Position numbers and translations under genes: made by a program. From the NCBI GenBank assembly GCA_008638375.1, contig CM018035.1:7253077-7317076 (forward strand): a DNA stretch of 64,000 nucleotides. The letters run 5' to 3'. How positions within the stretch are numbered: position 1 is the first letter of the stretch; every line of letters begins with the position of its first letter. The notes under the pieces are model-generated. The model was not told the DNA's origin. It did not search any database and worked only from the letters and a program-made list of their open reading frames with translations. Shown in pieces: positions 24,801-36,293 of this stretch. The stretch comes from Nyssa sinensis (taxonomy: Eukaryota; Streptophyta; Magnoliopsida; Cornales; Nyssaceae).

Positions 24801-25288
24801 GATAAATTACATAATTTTTTTTTTGAGATTTCTGACAATTACACTAAATTTCTTTTTCTGAAGTTTCTAAAATTACATTAACCTCACCTATTTTATTTGA
24901 CAAATTACAAATACCACCTTCCAGTTAATTTTTTTTTTAAATAAAAAACTGCTCCTTTCAAGTTTTTTTTTTTTTTTTTTCTATTTACATTTTTTCAATT
25001 TTGACTCTTTTTATATTTTTTACATTTTCAAGTAAAATATTAGTTAAAACCTTAAATTTATTTTTATATAAAATGAAAATAAGTTATTTACCTTAAATTC
25101 ATTTTTATATAAATTTTCTTTAAAAAAAAGTTAGAGAAAATTGAAAAGATTCCAAAAAAAAAAAAAATGAAAGGGACAGTTTCTTCATTTTGGGAAAAAA
25201 ATTGAACGAACAGAGTATTTGTAATTTGTCAATAAAAATATATAAAATCAGTATAATTTCAAAACCTTAAAAGAAATCAGTATAATTC
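24801..25288. mobile_element. MITE-like element, MULE-type termini (copy B)
   Basis: Left end GATAAATTAC with 'TTTCTGACAATTACAC' just inside; right end inverted ('AAATCAGTATAATTCAC'). The left terminus closely matches that of the Pack-MULE at 9087 (GGTAAATTAC and 'TTTCTGACAATTACAG'), and its interior matches copy A at 909-1348. It is ~490 bp with no coding capacity. Poly(A) flanks prevent a clear target-duplication call. Confidence 0.6.
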
Positions 25289-26198
25289 ACAAAAAAAAAA
25301 AAAAAATTATAGTTATACAGATCATATTATAACATTTGGCATAAATGATATCAGAATGATACTCTAATTTAAAATCTATAGATTATTATAGTGACCTCCC
25401 ATGTGACATATGACCATTACAAGAATATCTTATATTACACTAACTTCTCAGTTAGAATTATTAACAGACGAGCATTAATAAAAAATATGAATTTACTGTT
25501 TTACTCTTATAAGGAATTACACTGACCTCTACTGTGTTATGTGATGATAACAATAAACTCATTTGGATCTTTGAAAAGATTGAGGAGGTTAATGTAATAT
25601 ATAAGAGTATTTTAGTCATATAAATTTTTTTTTTTGGTTGAAATCCTAACGCTATCAATAATGAATTTTGTATAAAGAAAAAAAATCTATATATCATCAG
25701 TATAATAGATAAGAGCTGAATTTAATTTTATAAATTATAAAAAAAATCTTTGTAATTCTCTGATAATACAATGAATGTCAGTATAATTATCCTAAAATAT
25801 AAGACACATCAGAATTGTTATGCATAATTATGAATTTTTTTCATAAAATCTTACTAGTAGATTTTTTTTTCTCGTAATTATAATGACGTGGTTCATTGAA
25901 AATTCACTCGAAGAAAGGGGCTGTGGGTCACGTGACCCGCAATAAATTAGTTACTTGAAAGATGAGATTTTGATATTTCCACACTGGTGACTTGAGTGAG
26001 GGTAGGGTTGAAGTTAAGCGTAAATCCCGGAGTCGCCAAAGGGAAAAGTGAGGTCAAATAACACATTAATCATGTGGTTAGGGGGTTAATCACTTACTCC
26101 TATCAATCAATGAATCAACCGCACAGCAGTTTTGACTACTTTTATATCTCAATCAACTATGTTACATATTCATATTATATCAAAAGTGATCACCCCTC

Positions 26199-26236
<38 letters not shown>

Positions 26237-28086
26237 AATATTTATTTAATCATCTTAATTTCGAGTTCCTTAAAAATTGACAATTAAAATTTAAAAATTA
26301 AGTTTAATTATCACAAAAAAAATTAATTTGATACGTATAAACTGATTCAAAATATTACCAGCTGATCTATATATATAAAAAGAAATGTAAGACATGTTTC
26401 TCCTTAATTACACTTCATTTTAGAACTCTATAAGTAGTGGGTGTGAGTGTAGGTACAATCAAATGTCTTAAAATGAGGTGTTTAAAGTAAGATATTTAAA
26501 TTTAAATTATATATATATAAAAAACTAAAATGTCTACTATGATCCTAATGTTGCGTTTGGCACAATAGAATTGAAGCCATTGATTTAAAATTGGTTAGAA
26601 TTAGAGGCAAGTTTATTTAAATTATAGACTAATTTGTTCTGAATTATAACCAATTTTGATTTTAAGACTAAGTAATATATAGAAGTATCAAATACAAAGT
26701 AAATGTAATGGAAATCATATAGTATTTTTTGTATAAAACGATTAGGTTTTTCCACCAAAAAAAGGCAATAAGAGAGCTTCAAAACAAAAATGATGAATAG
26801 TGTGTACACATAAAAGTTGCTCTGCCATTAAGTGTTTGTATATATACACACACATACGTAAGTGCACATAAAAGTTGCTCGAATTGAGAACTTGGAATAT
26901 ATTCGATGTTGTTGTAGATGGAAGATTTGTTGCAGGAACTAAATTGCAATGGAAGAAAGCTTTAGGAACCCCGATATTGTACGTAACTAATACGCAATTA
27001 GAATCTTCGCAAATATGATATTAACATACAATGAAGCTATAAAACTTTATTTTCAAGTAGCATTCTTGAAGACAAACAGTGAATCTCTACTAGATGTATA
27101 TGTGGAGGTATTGTTTGTATTCTGTTACTGTAGATTAGCATCGTACAAACTATATTTGTAGTAAACAAAAAGAAGCTAAGTACAACAGTTTGGTGCAAGA
27201 GAGGAGAAACATTTCTGTAAATGTTCTGTAAAAACTAGCAACATGTATACGTATATGTGTGTGTGTGTGTGTGGCTTTTCATTGAAGGATGTGTCTTTTA
27301 TGTATAGGTACCTCTTCATTTGAATTGGTACTTATTCATTCAAACTTCTGTCTATTCATTTGAATTGATTTTCATTCATTTGAATATCACATCCTTTCAT
27401 ATGAATAAGTGATTGTTTGTCACATAATGATTTTATGCAACTGATTCAAACGAGCTCATATTTTGTTGGAACGAGATTAAACAAATACTTTTATAAAATT
27501 CTGGTTCGAATAACTGTTTGAACGAGATCAAATGACAACTTTTTTGGAATATTGGTTTGAACGAACCCAAGGCCGGGCCATTCGAACAACTTCCTCCATA
27601 AAATATATAACCTATTTATTGTAATAGGTATTCAATCTGTATACTGGGTCATAAAAAGTTAATACTAATTAGAATTAGACTCGCACCCAATAGCAACCGA
27701 ATAGTGTAACCCATAAGCTAAGAGACAGAGACTTCCACCACTTAATAATTTATATACTCTTTAAGTTGTTCTCTCTTTTCCATTGTGGGACAAGTCCCAC
27801 TATAAAATTTTGTCTTCAAACTTTCTTTGATTCCTTATTTTAAAAATCTCCAACAAAAGTCATTATACAATATGTAAAGTGATGCGACTTTGGAAGGGAA
27901 TAGGCCTGGGATAATATTTGACATTATTTTTTCTATTGAGGTCATTGGTATAAAACATGTATTCGGGGGTGCTTCGGATACACTGTGACCATTTTACCCT
28001 TAAATAAAAGGTCACTATAGGGAAATATTTTTTAATGGGTCTAATGTATCACGTAATAATTTACCGTTCCAATGACACTCTATTTT
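25289..28086. other. Gene-free AT-rich region
   Basis: 25500-25800 contains further 'GGAATTACACTGACCTC' and 'GTCAGTATAATTATCC' words of the same MITE superfamily, too degenerate to bound. At 27313-27410 the word ATTCATTTGAAT recurs several times. No gene is seen. Confidence 0.5.
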
Positions 28087-28560
28087 ATGGTAGACATTCG
28101 ATTTTCTTTTTGATGAATCGATAATAGGGTATCTATCAGACTAACTCTTCATCTCCGTAATAGTCAGGTCCATGGTAGACACTCTATTTTCTTTTTGATA
28201 GATTGGTAATAAAGTATCTATCAGACTAAGTCATCATTCATATGACATGCCCCGTGACATAGATCAGTAATGGGGTATCTACCAGATTAAATCCTCATCT
28301 CCTTCTCCTCGTAACAGTTAGGCCCATGGTAGACACTTTATTTTGTTTTTGATGAATCGGTAATGGTGGTATCTATCAGACTAAGTCTTCATCCCCGTGA
28401 CATGGATCGGTAATGGGGTATCTACCAGACTAAATCCTCCTCTCCATGACAGTCAGTCTTACCCTTTAAGTTTTAGCTATCAACGATCGGCACAGAAGAG
28501 ACTCGAACTCGAGAGGCTTGAATTTTATTTTTAACATTTTTATCACTCAGTCACACATCC
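28087..28560 (-). mobile_element. SINE-like element, copy 2, with expanded repeat tail
   Basis: On the minus strand the head (GGATGTGTGACTGAGTG, then CTCGAGTTCGAGTCTC as B box, then CTGTGCCGATCGTTG and AACTTAAAGGGTAAGACTG) matches copy 1. Downstream are five irregular copies of a 'GGTATCTAYCAGA' unit (plus-strand positions about 28129, 28213, 28276, 28368, 28417), interleaved with 'TTCTTTTTGATGAATCGG' type blocks. Confidence 0.55.
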
Positions 28561-29080
28561 GAATAATAATAACACTCTATTATATATACTATATTTTAAT
28601 AAAAAAATATGAAACATACAACATATAACAAAATATTATTAAAAATATATATTATCACTAATTATACTAGTCTCATTAAAAAAAATTCCCACCATGGCAT
28701 ATATGTCCCTCTTATTATTGTAAACAATGAACATATCCATAAAGGGAGGGTGGCTTGGCCAGTTGTGTTTAAGACATCTAAAATATTCTCCACCGGTATT
28801 ATAATAAATTTACATTTTTTTCTAGAGCACTCTCATGTTGACAAATGGCCCTCGTGCTGACACGTGGCACCTTATTTTTCTTTGAAAACAGAGAAGAATA
28901 ATATTATATGTTGCGTGTGTCTCAATATTTGAAAAGTAAAAAAAAATGGCAGAACTTTCTTTTATTCACTTCTTGAATTTAGAAGAATCTACAACAAACT
29001 TTTTTGGTCACCAAAATTAAACAAATTAGGTTTTTTTTATTAAAGAATTTAAGTATCGTACACTTGCATGTGTATCGATA

Positions 29081-29115
<35 letters not shown>

Positions 29116-29396
29116 GATAGAAAGTAATATTAAGTCAGTGTATTTAAAAAGAGAGAACACAAATACAATTAAAAGACAAAAGCTTAAAAACCTAATTTCA
29201 TACTTCTAAAGCCTACTTCAATCATGGGATGTCAATTTTATTACTAAAGAATGTGATTTATTTATTTCTTTTTATTACGAGCATATATAATTGTTGATTA
29301 TATATTTGCAGGTTTGCTTTTTAAAAAAAAAAAAATTCTCAATCTCCTTACTTTTTCCTTTCTCATCAACAGCCCTGCATTGTACTGGATTTTTAT

Positions 29397-29443
<47 letters not shown>

Positions 29444-30756
29444 CACACGATGGTAATATAAACTTAAAAACATCAAATAGAATTTTATTAACACACAACA
29501 GAGTTTCAATCCACAACAAACCAACTGTCATGGAATCTTACATTGAATAGGCAATGGAGTGCCTTGAAATTTATAAAATGAATGTGTTACTCTCTTTTAA
29601 TAAGTTAATCTTTTGAGTTTGAGAACTGACTCATAACAAGTAGTATCAGAGGAAACCCAATTTCAATAAATGATATCAGAACAGATCTGGTGCCATGTCA
29701 AATACCCACATTAAAGGATGTCTGTACCGACAACAGGTCTACTTGCTCGTAAAGTGAAAGGGTAGACAAGATGGTCCAACTGTGACAAGAGTATCGCATG
29801 TTCAAATGAGAAATAATATCACGGAGTCTCACATTATATAGACAATAACGGGTCTTGGAACTTGTAAAGTAAGTGCAGTATGGATTCAGAAAGTGGGTAC
29901 TGTACATCAACCTAATATACTTAGTCTTTTGGACAAACTCATAATACTAACCATGCAGATAGAAGAAGAAAAGAATCACCTCTTAAAATACACACGACGT
30001 CAAGTTATTACTGGACACACAATATTAAGATTCACCCATTCATTTTCTTATTAAAATAAAAAGACAATGCTATTCTAAACTTAAACTTATATGAGACATA
30101 ATATTTTTAATTATTAAATAATTTAGAGATTAAGTTTTTATTTATTTTAATAATTTTATTTCTAATTCTTAAACTATCGAATAGTTTAAAATTCTATAAG
30201 CTCGAGCTAGCACTTACAATAGCAATATTGCCCATTACTCAATTGGTATTTAGTGTAGCATTTTCAAAATCCATTTCTATTTATGAGAATGTAAAGAACA
30301 ACTAAAAACAAGTATTTTATGTTTTAAATACAAACAACATTTTGAAGAACAAAAATGCCTACATTGTTCAACCCTTGAGTCTCAAAACTCTCAAACATTG
30401 TTATGTATTATTTGGACAATATTTTTTTGACTATAGTTTTAGGAAGAGTAACGTTATTTTTTCAAAAAAATTCATTCAAAAAAAATTAAAAAAGACAAAA
30501 TTATACTAAAGAAAATCTACTACTTCCCAATAAAAAATGAAAGTAACCTCACTCTATTGTTATTATAGTTGGTTGGTGTTTGAGAAAGTTTCCCTAAATG
30601 CACAAAATTCTGTTTGGGAAAAAGCAATTTTGTACATGTTAGAAAGAAAAATCAATATATATATTTATTGATCATCTTGAACTAGTATGAAGATCATCTT
30701 TTTTACTTCAAGATGCAATGAGAGTCCTCTTGATGTCATTTGACTTTAATAATATA
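28561..30756. other. Gene-free AT-rich region with microsatellites
   Basis: (TA)n tracts lie at about 29084-29112 and 29400-29442. No coding region is recognised. Confidence 0.5.
29400..29442. repeat. (TA)n microsatellite
   Basis: About 21 uninterrupted TA units. Confidence 0.9.
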
Positions 30757-31146
30757 TAGGTATGTAAATGAATCAAGTCGTGCCAAACATTTGGTTACTC
30801 AACCTTGATTTGTTAAAATAAATGAATTTCAAATTTTGTTTAAGCTTGGCTTTAATTAAACCAAACTCGAATAACTTTATTTTCTCGAACAGATCTCAAA
30901 CGAAGCTTTAATCAAACCGAACTCAAGTAATTTTATTTTTAAAAAATTATATTCAACTACTTATTAATTTATCAAATTGAACTTGAGTCAAACTTAATAA
31001 ATTAACGAGACTCAAAATATATTTAAACTTAATTTGTTTATTTGGCAAAACTTAATTTATTTATTTGGTGAGTTAATTTCAGACGAACCTTTAACTGAAC
31101 TAATCATAAATCGAGCTCACATACATCGATTCGTTTTGCCGTGCTA
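30757..31146. mobile_element. Old MITE, same family as 36294-37001
   Basis: The left end TAGGTATGTAAATGAATC and the inverted right end GATTCGTTTTGCCGTGCTA are decayed forms of the TAGGGGTGCAAACGA termini. The interior has the same 'AACTCGAATAAC' / 'CAAACTCGAGC' style words. The flanks do not form a clean 8-bp duplication. Confidence 0.45.
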
Positions 31147-31639
31147 ATATTTTTTTTGTCCCGTAGTTACAGGTAATCCAAATAGATAATCGTGGCTATA
31201 GATATATCTAAATGAGCGAACAACTTTTGAAGAAACTCTCTTCTATCATCTTTTCATCTACAAAGGAGCAAAAAGTTAAGAGTAAATCCACAAGAAGTCC
31301 GTGAATGATATCCAAAGCGAAAGGACAGAAACAAAATACAAAAGCAAGCAAAAGAGAAGCTACATAAAGGGAGAATGAATCAAAACAAAAGTATTATATG
31401 AATTCCAATCTTAACACGTTATAATTCACCTATATAAAGAAAGAAACTTTTCAAAGATAAACTCAAAATTAAAATAATCTAAAACAAAAAACAAAATTGA
31501 GTTTTAACTTAAAAACAATTCATTTTAGAGTTTTAAAACTACCATACAACAAACAAAATCAAGATAGAGAATTTTTAATTAAAAATGTAATTAATTTTAA
31601 AAATAGTAAATTTATTAGTTGTTAGAACTATGGTCCTAT

Positions 31640-31719
31640 TACAGGTATGATTAAGTGGTAAAAACGTTGAGAATAAAATTCGAGTTTCCTCTGCGCCGAT
31701 CGTTGGCAGTTAAAATTTA
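31640..31719 (+). mobile_element. SINE-like element, copy 3 (head)
   Basis: 'GGTATGATTAAGTGGTAAAAA', then 'AATTCGAGTTTCCTCTGCG', 'CCGATCGTTGGCAGTTAAAA' and 'AAGGGTAGG' correspond block by block to copy 1. The 3' part has become the minisatellite that follows. Confidence 0.5.
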
Positions 31720-31911
31720 AAGGGTAGGTCGGCCCAAGATACCCCCTTACCCTACTCTCCACGTAATTGGAGTGAGTTCGATAAAGGGTGGGTCAGCTTA
31801 GGATACCCCCTTACCCTACTCTCCACGTAATTGGAGTGAGTTCGATAAAGGGTGGGTCAACTCAGGATACCCCCTTACCCTACTCTCCACGTAATTGGAG
31901 TGAGTTCGATA
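31720..31911 (+). repeat. 64-bp minisatellite, three copies
   Basis: The word ACCCCCTTAC starts at 31741, 31805 and 31869, a period of exactly 64 bp. Each unit also carries CTCCACGTAATTGGAGTGAG. The copies are almost identical, so the expansion is recent. It extends the tail of SINE-like copy 3. Confidence 0.85.
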
Positions 31912-32079
31912 TTGAAATGAAGGCCCAGCCTATGCAGCTCTTTAAAACCATGACGTTAAGGAGAGGGGTCAGAAGGCCTTATAGATAACGCATAGGAGCT
32001 ACAATCCAACACGCCCCTTAGATCACATTGCCCGCGGAGGGAGGCTAGGTGAATGGCCCTGAGCGTCTAGCCCAAACTT
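31912..32079. other. Short unclassified repeat-like stretch
   Basis: GC-richer than its surroundings (31920-32079). No gene or clear structure is seen. Confidence 0.35.
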
Positions 32080-32101
32080 GGCTCTGATACCATGTTAAAC
32101 C

Positions 32102-32432
32102 TGTTAAAAGTATAGTATATTAGGGTTAGGGTTAGCCGCCTATATATTATTTTGATACTAAGGTTAGGATTAGCCGCCTATATATTATTTTGATACTAAG
32201 GTTAGGGTTAGCCGCCACATATATTATTGTGTAATGCTAGTGGTATTAGGGTTCCATAGTTTGTTTCCTTTATTTATGTTTTCCATATACAATCTCAGTA
32301 CCCTCCTATATAAGGAGATCTCTTGTAGAGTTTTGATATGAATTCAGTCTAATACAATGTAGTCTTTTGGGTTTTCCGTTTTCTCTCTTCTCTCTCTTTT
32401 GTCTCTTTTATGTTATTCTACCGAATCTAACA
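32102..32432 (+). repeat. 5' LTR of TRIM, with three 38-bp internal repeats
   Basis: 331 bp, TGTTA...TAACA. The word TAGCCGCC recurs at 32133, 32171 and 32209, so a 38-bp unit is present three times; the 3' LTR has two. A promoter TATA-like element is at about 32308-32318. Confidence 0.92.
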
Positions 32433-32444
32433 TGGTATCAGAGC
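32433..32444 (+). promoter_or_regulatory. Primer-binding site (tRNA-iMet type)
   Basis: TGGTATCAGAGC directly abuts the 5' LTR end and is complementary to the 3' end of initiator tRNA-Met, as in many plant copia elements. Confidence 0.88.
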
Positions 32445-32860
32445 CTCTCCTTCCTTAATCTGATTCTTCTCTAGTTTAATTTCTTTCGTTCTGCTTCAGC
32501 CGCTTCAGCCACATCAGCCGTCTTTTTCTTCTTGCTTTCTTTTTACTCTTTTCAGCTCCTCTGCGCCGCCGGTTCTGTTCCTACTCCTCTGCGCCGCCGT
32601 ATCTGTCTTCAGCTGCTTCTCCTTTTCTGATTTCCTGCCACAGCAACCTTTGTGGCCTTGTCTTCTCAAATCTGAACTTCGCTTCTCATTTCATTCAGAC
32701 ACGTCTGTAGTGACAATTTCTTTGTTCTTTATGTTCCGCCTCAGCAAGCAATGATTCTGTCTCAGCAAGCCGCAATACTGATTCCGTCTCAACTATAGTA
32801 CCAGTCCACATCCAACTTTTGTTTGCAAACTCAAGTTAGTCTGCCTCCCACCTTGAGTTT

Positions 32861-32869
32861 GAGAGGGGG
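32861..32869 (+). promoter_or_regulatory. Polypurine tract
   Basis: GAGAGGGGG lies immediately before the TGTTAG start of the 3' LTR, where plus-strand priming is expected. Confidence 0.85.
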
Positions 32870-33150
32870 TGTTAGAAGTATAGTATATTAGGGTTAGGCT
32901 TAACCACCTATATATTATTTTGACACTAAGGTTAGGGTTAGCCGTCACATATATTATTGTGTAATGCTAGTAGGATTAATGTTTCATAGTTTGTTTCCTT
33001 TATTTACGTTTTCCATTTACCATCGCAGTACCCTCCTATATAAGGAGATCTCTTGTATAGTTTTGATATAAATTCAGTCTAATACAATATAGTCTTTTGA
33101 GTTTTCTCTTTTCTCTTTTGTCTTTTTATATTATTTTACCGAATTTAACA
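32870..33150 (+). repeat. 3' LTR of TRIM
   Basis: 281 bp, TGTTA...TAACA. It aligns with the 5' LTR apart from one missing 38-bp unit, a ~12-bp CT-rich difference near the end, and scattered substitutions. Confidence 0.92.
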
Positions 33151-33155
33151 AAACC

Positions 33156-33410
33156 ACCAACTTATCTAAAAGCTTAAAGTTACACCCTCTCTAATAGCTT
33201 AAGCTTTTAGATGAGTTGGTGGTTTAACATGGTATCAGAGCAGGCCAAAGGTCCTGAGTTCAAATCTCACCGTCACCCAAAAAATATGAATTGACACGTG
33301 TAGGCTTAAAGTAGCCACACATGAGGGGGCGTGTTAAAGAATATAATAATAAAGTTAAATCCTCTCTAAAAACTTAAACTTTTCAGATGAGTTGGTGGTT
33401 TAACATTCGA
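33156..33410. repeat. Dispersed repeat copy (family 'GGGGCGTGTTA')
   Basis: Contains 'GGTATCAGAGCAGGCC', 'AAAGGTCCTGAGTTCAAATC', 'AATTGACACGTGTAGG' and 'GAGGGGGCGTGTTAAAGA', in the same order as 46490-46740. It overlaps the palindrome right arm, so the palindrome is the end of this repeat. The ATATAATAATAAAGTTA block after the GTGTTA word is also shared. Confidence 0.6.
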
Positions 33411-35256
33411 TTCCCCATTCCTATCATACAATGCTATACTTTCCAAATTGTATTCCAAATAATGTAGCATTGATATGACACGTAATTGGAGTGAGTTTGA
33501 TTCTCCCTTCCTATCATACAATGCTACACATTCCAAATTTCTATTCTAAATAATGTAGCATTGATATGGCATAATCGCATAAATTATAGAATTTAAAGTC
33601 TTGCTCGTAATCCAGTGTTGCTCATATGTTTCAAGTTAATTTTAACAAGTTTGGTCCATATCTCGAGATTGTCAACAAATTATCAATTTCTTTTTTTTAC
33701 AGTCGAATTGATCTCTATGGGTGCTTTTGAGGGTTCCCTTCCCGTAAATAAAATTTATGCTAAATAGTCATGAAATGAGACTTGGGTTCCCAATCCACAC
33801 AGATTTAATATGGGTTTACTGTCCGGAAAAAAAATTTCAATGGGACAGTAGCAACATGCTACTACCGCTGTGATTTTTTTATTTATGTGCGTTGGTCCTA
33901 TAGTGATGCTCAAATCGCTGTCCCACTAAAAATATTTCCTACAGCCCATTTTACATCACTTATACTCAACAAGAACTCTACAATTTACATCACTTATACT
34001 CAACAAGAACACAGTAGTGCAGTTGACTCTGTTATAATTAATATTTAATAATTTTTAATAATTAATAAATTTTTAAGAAACTAACTTCGTTCAATGGTGG
34101 ATAATTAATAATTCTATTACTTGATAATTAATATATTTTTTCCAAAAAAGTCTTTATAATATTAATTATTAGAGCGATAAAATAGTTATATATGTACCGT
34201 CAACCATCTTATAATTAATATTCAAGAAATTAATAATCTCTAATAATTAATAAATTTTTAAGGAACCGACTTGTTCATAATTAATAATTATATTACTTAA
34301 TAATTAATATTATTTTTATAAAATCTCTTTATAATATTACTAATTAGAGAGATAAAAATAGTTATATATGTACTTATATATATTCCATTTATGACATGTC
34401 TTGGTAATAATATTTATTAATTCTACATAATTGAAATCAAAAGTATTGTAATTGAGAAAAATTATAACATTAAAAAAATATAACTTCTTTACTTGAAATA
34501 GATATTATGAGTTTTTATGCTATAAGTTGATTATTATATTTATTTTTTATGAAAAAACTAAAATATCATTGAAAATTTATATGTAAAGTTTTATTTTTGT
34601 ACTAAAAATCATTTACGTGCATGTAAGAAATATTTATCGGTAAATGAAAGTAAGAGAATACTTAATACTTAATAATTAATAATTTTTTAATTTTTCATAT
34701 CGTTAATTATAAGAGAGTTTACTGTACTTATTTATATATATTTTATTTAAGATATGTCATGAAAATTATATTTATTAATTTTACATAATTAAAGTCAAAA
34801 GTATTGTAAATAAAAAAAATTATGCCATCAGAAAATATAATTTTCTTTACTTTAAATGAACATTGGGAGTTTTTTTTATGTCATATGTTAAGTATTATAT
34901 GTACTTTTTAAGAAAAACTATAATGTCATTAAAGATTTGCATATAAGGTCTTTTTTTTTTTACCGAAAATTAATTACACATGAGAAAATTTAATAATTAA
35001 TAATTTTAATAATTAATAAATTTCTAATTTTTTATAGTCCATTAATTATAAGAGGGTTGATTATATATTAAATTCAAAAGCAACATGCTGAATACAAAAT
35101 ACTAAATAGTGATAGCACTGGGAATATAACTAAACTTTAAATTACAATCATCAGACAGACTTTGTTTGTCTGCTAACTTAACTTATATAGATGAGTCTGC
35201 TACCAAACATTCAAAACATTTTTATGGTGAAACAATAATAAAAAAAATTGGTTAGT
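33411..35256. other. Gene-free AT-rich region
   Basis: 33415-33590 contains a duplicated 'CCTATCATACAATGCTA' segment. 34740-35060 is a further degenerate copy of the 'TAATAATTAATAAATTT' repeat. No coding region is seen. Confidence 0.5.
34021..34385. repeat. Tandem duplication, ~179-bp unit
   Basis: The word TTATAATTAATATT occurs at about 34030 and 34209, each followed by 'TAATAATTAATAAATTTTTA' and, near the unit end, 'AAATAGTTATATATGTAC'. Two head-to-tail copies. Confidence 0.6.
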
Positions 35257-35998
35257 TGATGCTTGCACTTTTTCACCTTGGCACATGGTAGGCTTACTAG
35301 CACAATATTGTCCGCTTCGCCAGTCTTAGCTAGTAGGTGTGGTAGGCGCACAGATTTGTTCTTCCATAGAGAAAAATGCCTTATAGGTGAGAAGATGTCA
35401 TCTTAGCTCAGCCGTACAATATTGTCCGCTTTGCCCCTTGGGGGTAGGGCGCACGGATTTGTTCCTGTGAGCTGGGGTACATGACCATGCCACTTTGAGG
35501 AGGACCATTGTGCTAAGAAGAGAACAGCCTGAGGCTTATCAAGCGACGCCAGTGCCTGACTCCTAACCGATGTGGGACTCAAAGTGGCACAACTACTCCA
35601 GTCGAGACTGGTGGAGCACAGGAATAAGGCACGTGGCCTAAGCGTTCTCACAGACGGCGCCAAACTGATGCTGCACTTTTTCGCCCTGGCACATGGTAGG
35701 CTCCCTAATACAATATTGTCCACTTTTCCGTCTTAGCCCGTAGGCGTGGTAGGCGCACAAATTTGTTCTTCCAGGGAGGAAAAGGCCTTGTAGGTGAGGA
35801 GATGCCATCTTAGCTCAGTCGTACAATATTATCCGCTTTGCCCCGTGGGGGTGGGCGCATGGATTTGTTCCTGTGAGCGGGGGTACATGACTATGCTGTT
35901 TTGAGAAGGCCTTGTGCTAGGAAGAGAGCAGTCTGGGGCTTATTAAGCGTCGTCAGTGCCCCATTCCTAACCGATGTGGAACTCAAAGTGGCACAACA
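35257..35998 (-). mobile_element. Miniature LTR retrotransposon with only ~70 bp between LTRs
   Basis: Two direct repeats, 35257-35595 and 35666-35998, align over their full ~335 bp. On the minus strand each begins TGTTGTGCC or AGTTGTGCC and ends GCATCA. Directly after the minus-strand 5' copy (35666-35998) comes GTTTGGCGCCGTCTGTGAG, which contains a TGGCGCC-type primer-binding site seen in Ty3-type elements. The internal region is only ~70 bp and codes for nothing. I found no clean target-site duplication (TTAGT against GTTAT). It could instead be a tandem pair of solo LTRs, though the PBS in the spacer argues for a TRIM. Confidence 0.65.
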
Positions 35999-36293
35999 GT
36001 TATTAATTAACAATAAGTCAAAAGATTTAAGTTACAACTCAAAAAAGATAAGTAGCCAATTTGTGGTACTTAATTAAAATAGAATGGTTTCACCCAACTT
36101 CTGGTATTTTGGAGTCTAATTAAAGTATTCTTAGTGTTATAAGTGGGGAAAAATTAACACACTTGCATCTTTAATATAATTTTAAGGGAGAAATGATAAA
36201 TAATTGAACAACTTTTTCTACACAATCATAATTTTTTTGTTTTTTCTTCTGTGCCTTTTTCTTCCTAATTTTATCAAAATGTCTCAAAAGAAT

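Larger units (their letters stand above)
32102..33150 (+). mobile_element. TRIM-type non-autonomous LTR retrotransposon (copia-like)
   Basis: Two LTRs begin TGTTA and end TAACA (32102-32432 and 32870-33150). A primer-binding site TGGTATCAGAGC directly follows the 5' LTR, and a purine tract GAGAGGGGG directly precedes the 3' LTR. The 5-bp target duplication AAACC is exact (32097-32101 and 33151-33155). The internal domain is only 437 bp, C/T-rich, with repeated CTTCAGCC words and no gag or pol. The PBS matches the 3' end of initiator tRNA-Met, usual for Ty1/copia. A TATA-like CCTATATAAGG occurs in both LTRs. It must have been mobilised in trans. Confidence 0.92.
32081..33240. repeat. Palindromic repeat interrupted by a TRIM
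   Basis: The left arm is split: 32081-32101 (GCTCTGATACCATGTTAAACC) lies before the TRIM, and 33156 to about 33178 (ACCAACTTATCTAAAAGCTTA) after its second target copy. The right arm, about 33196-33240 ('CTTAAGCTTTTAGATGAG', then 'TTGGTGGTTTAACATGG' and 'TATCAGAGC'), is its inverted complement over about 43 bp with one mismatch. The loop is about 20 bp. Removing the TRIM and one AAACC restores the palindrome exactly. Confidence 0.8.

Noticed and set aside
28087..28460. CRISPR-like spaced repeats
   Set aside because: Spacing is irregular, units are diverged and the context is a plant SINE-like tail.
32118..32220. Telomere-like TTAGGGTTAGGGTTAG words
   Set aside because: Only two or three units, inside the TRIM LTR and part of its 38-bp repeat. 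Plant telomeres use TTTAGGG in long arrays.
35403..35723. 106-codon minus frame
   Set aside because: Lies in LTR and spacer sequence; no gag or pol similarity.
35257..35998. Cassandra-type TRIM with 5S rRNA promoter
   Set aside because: I looked for the conserved 5S internal promoter words (for example GGATGGGTGACC) and did not find them.
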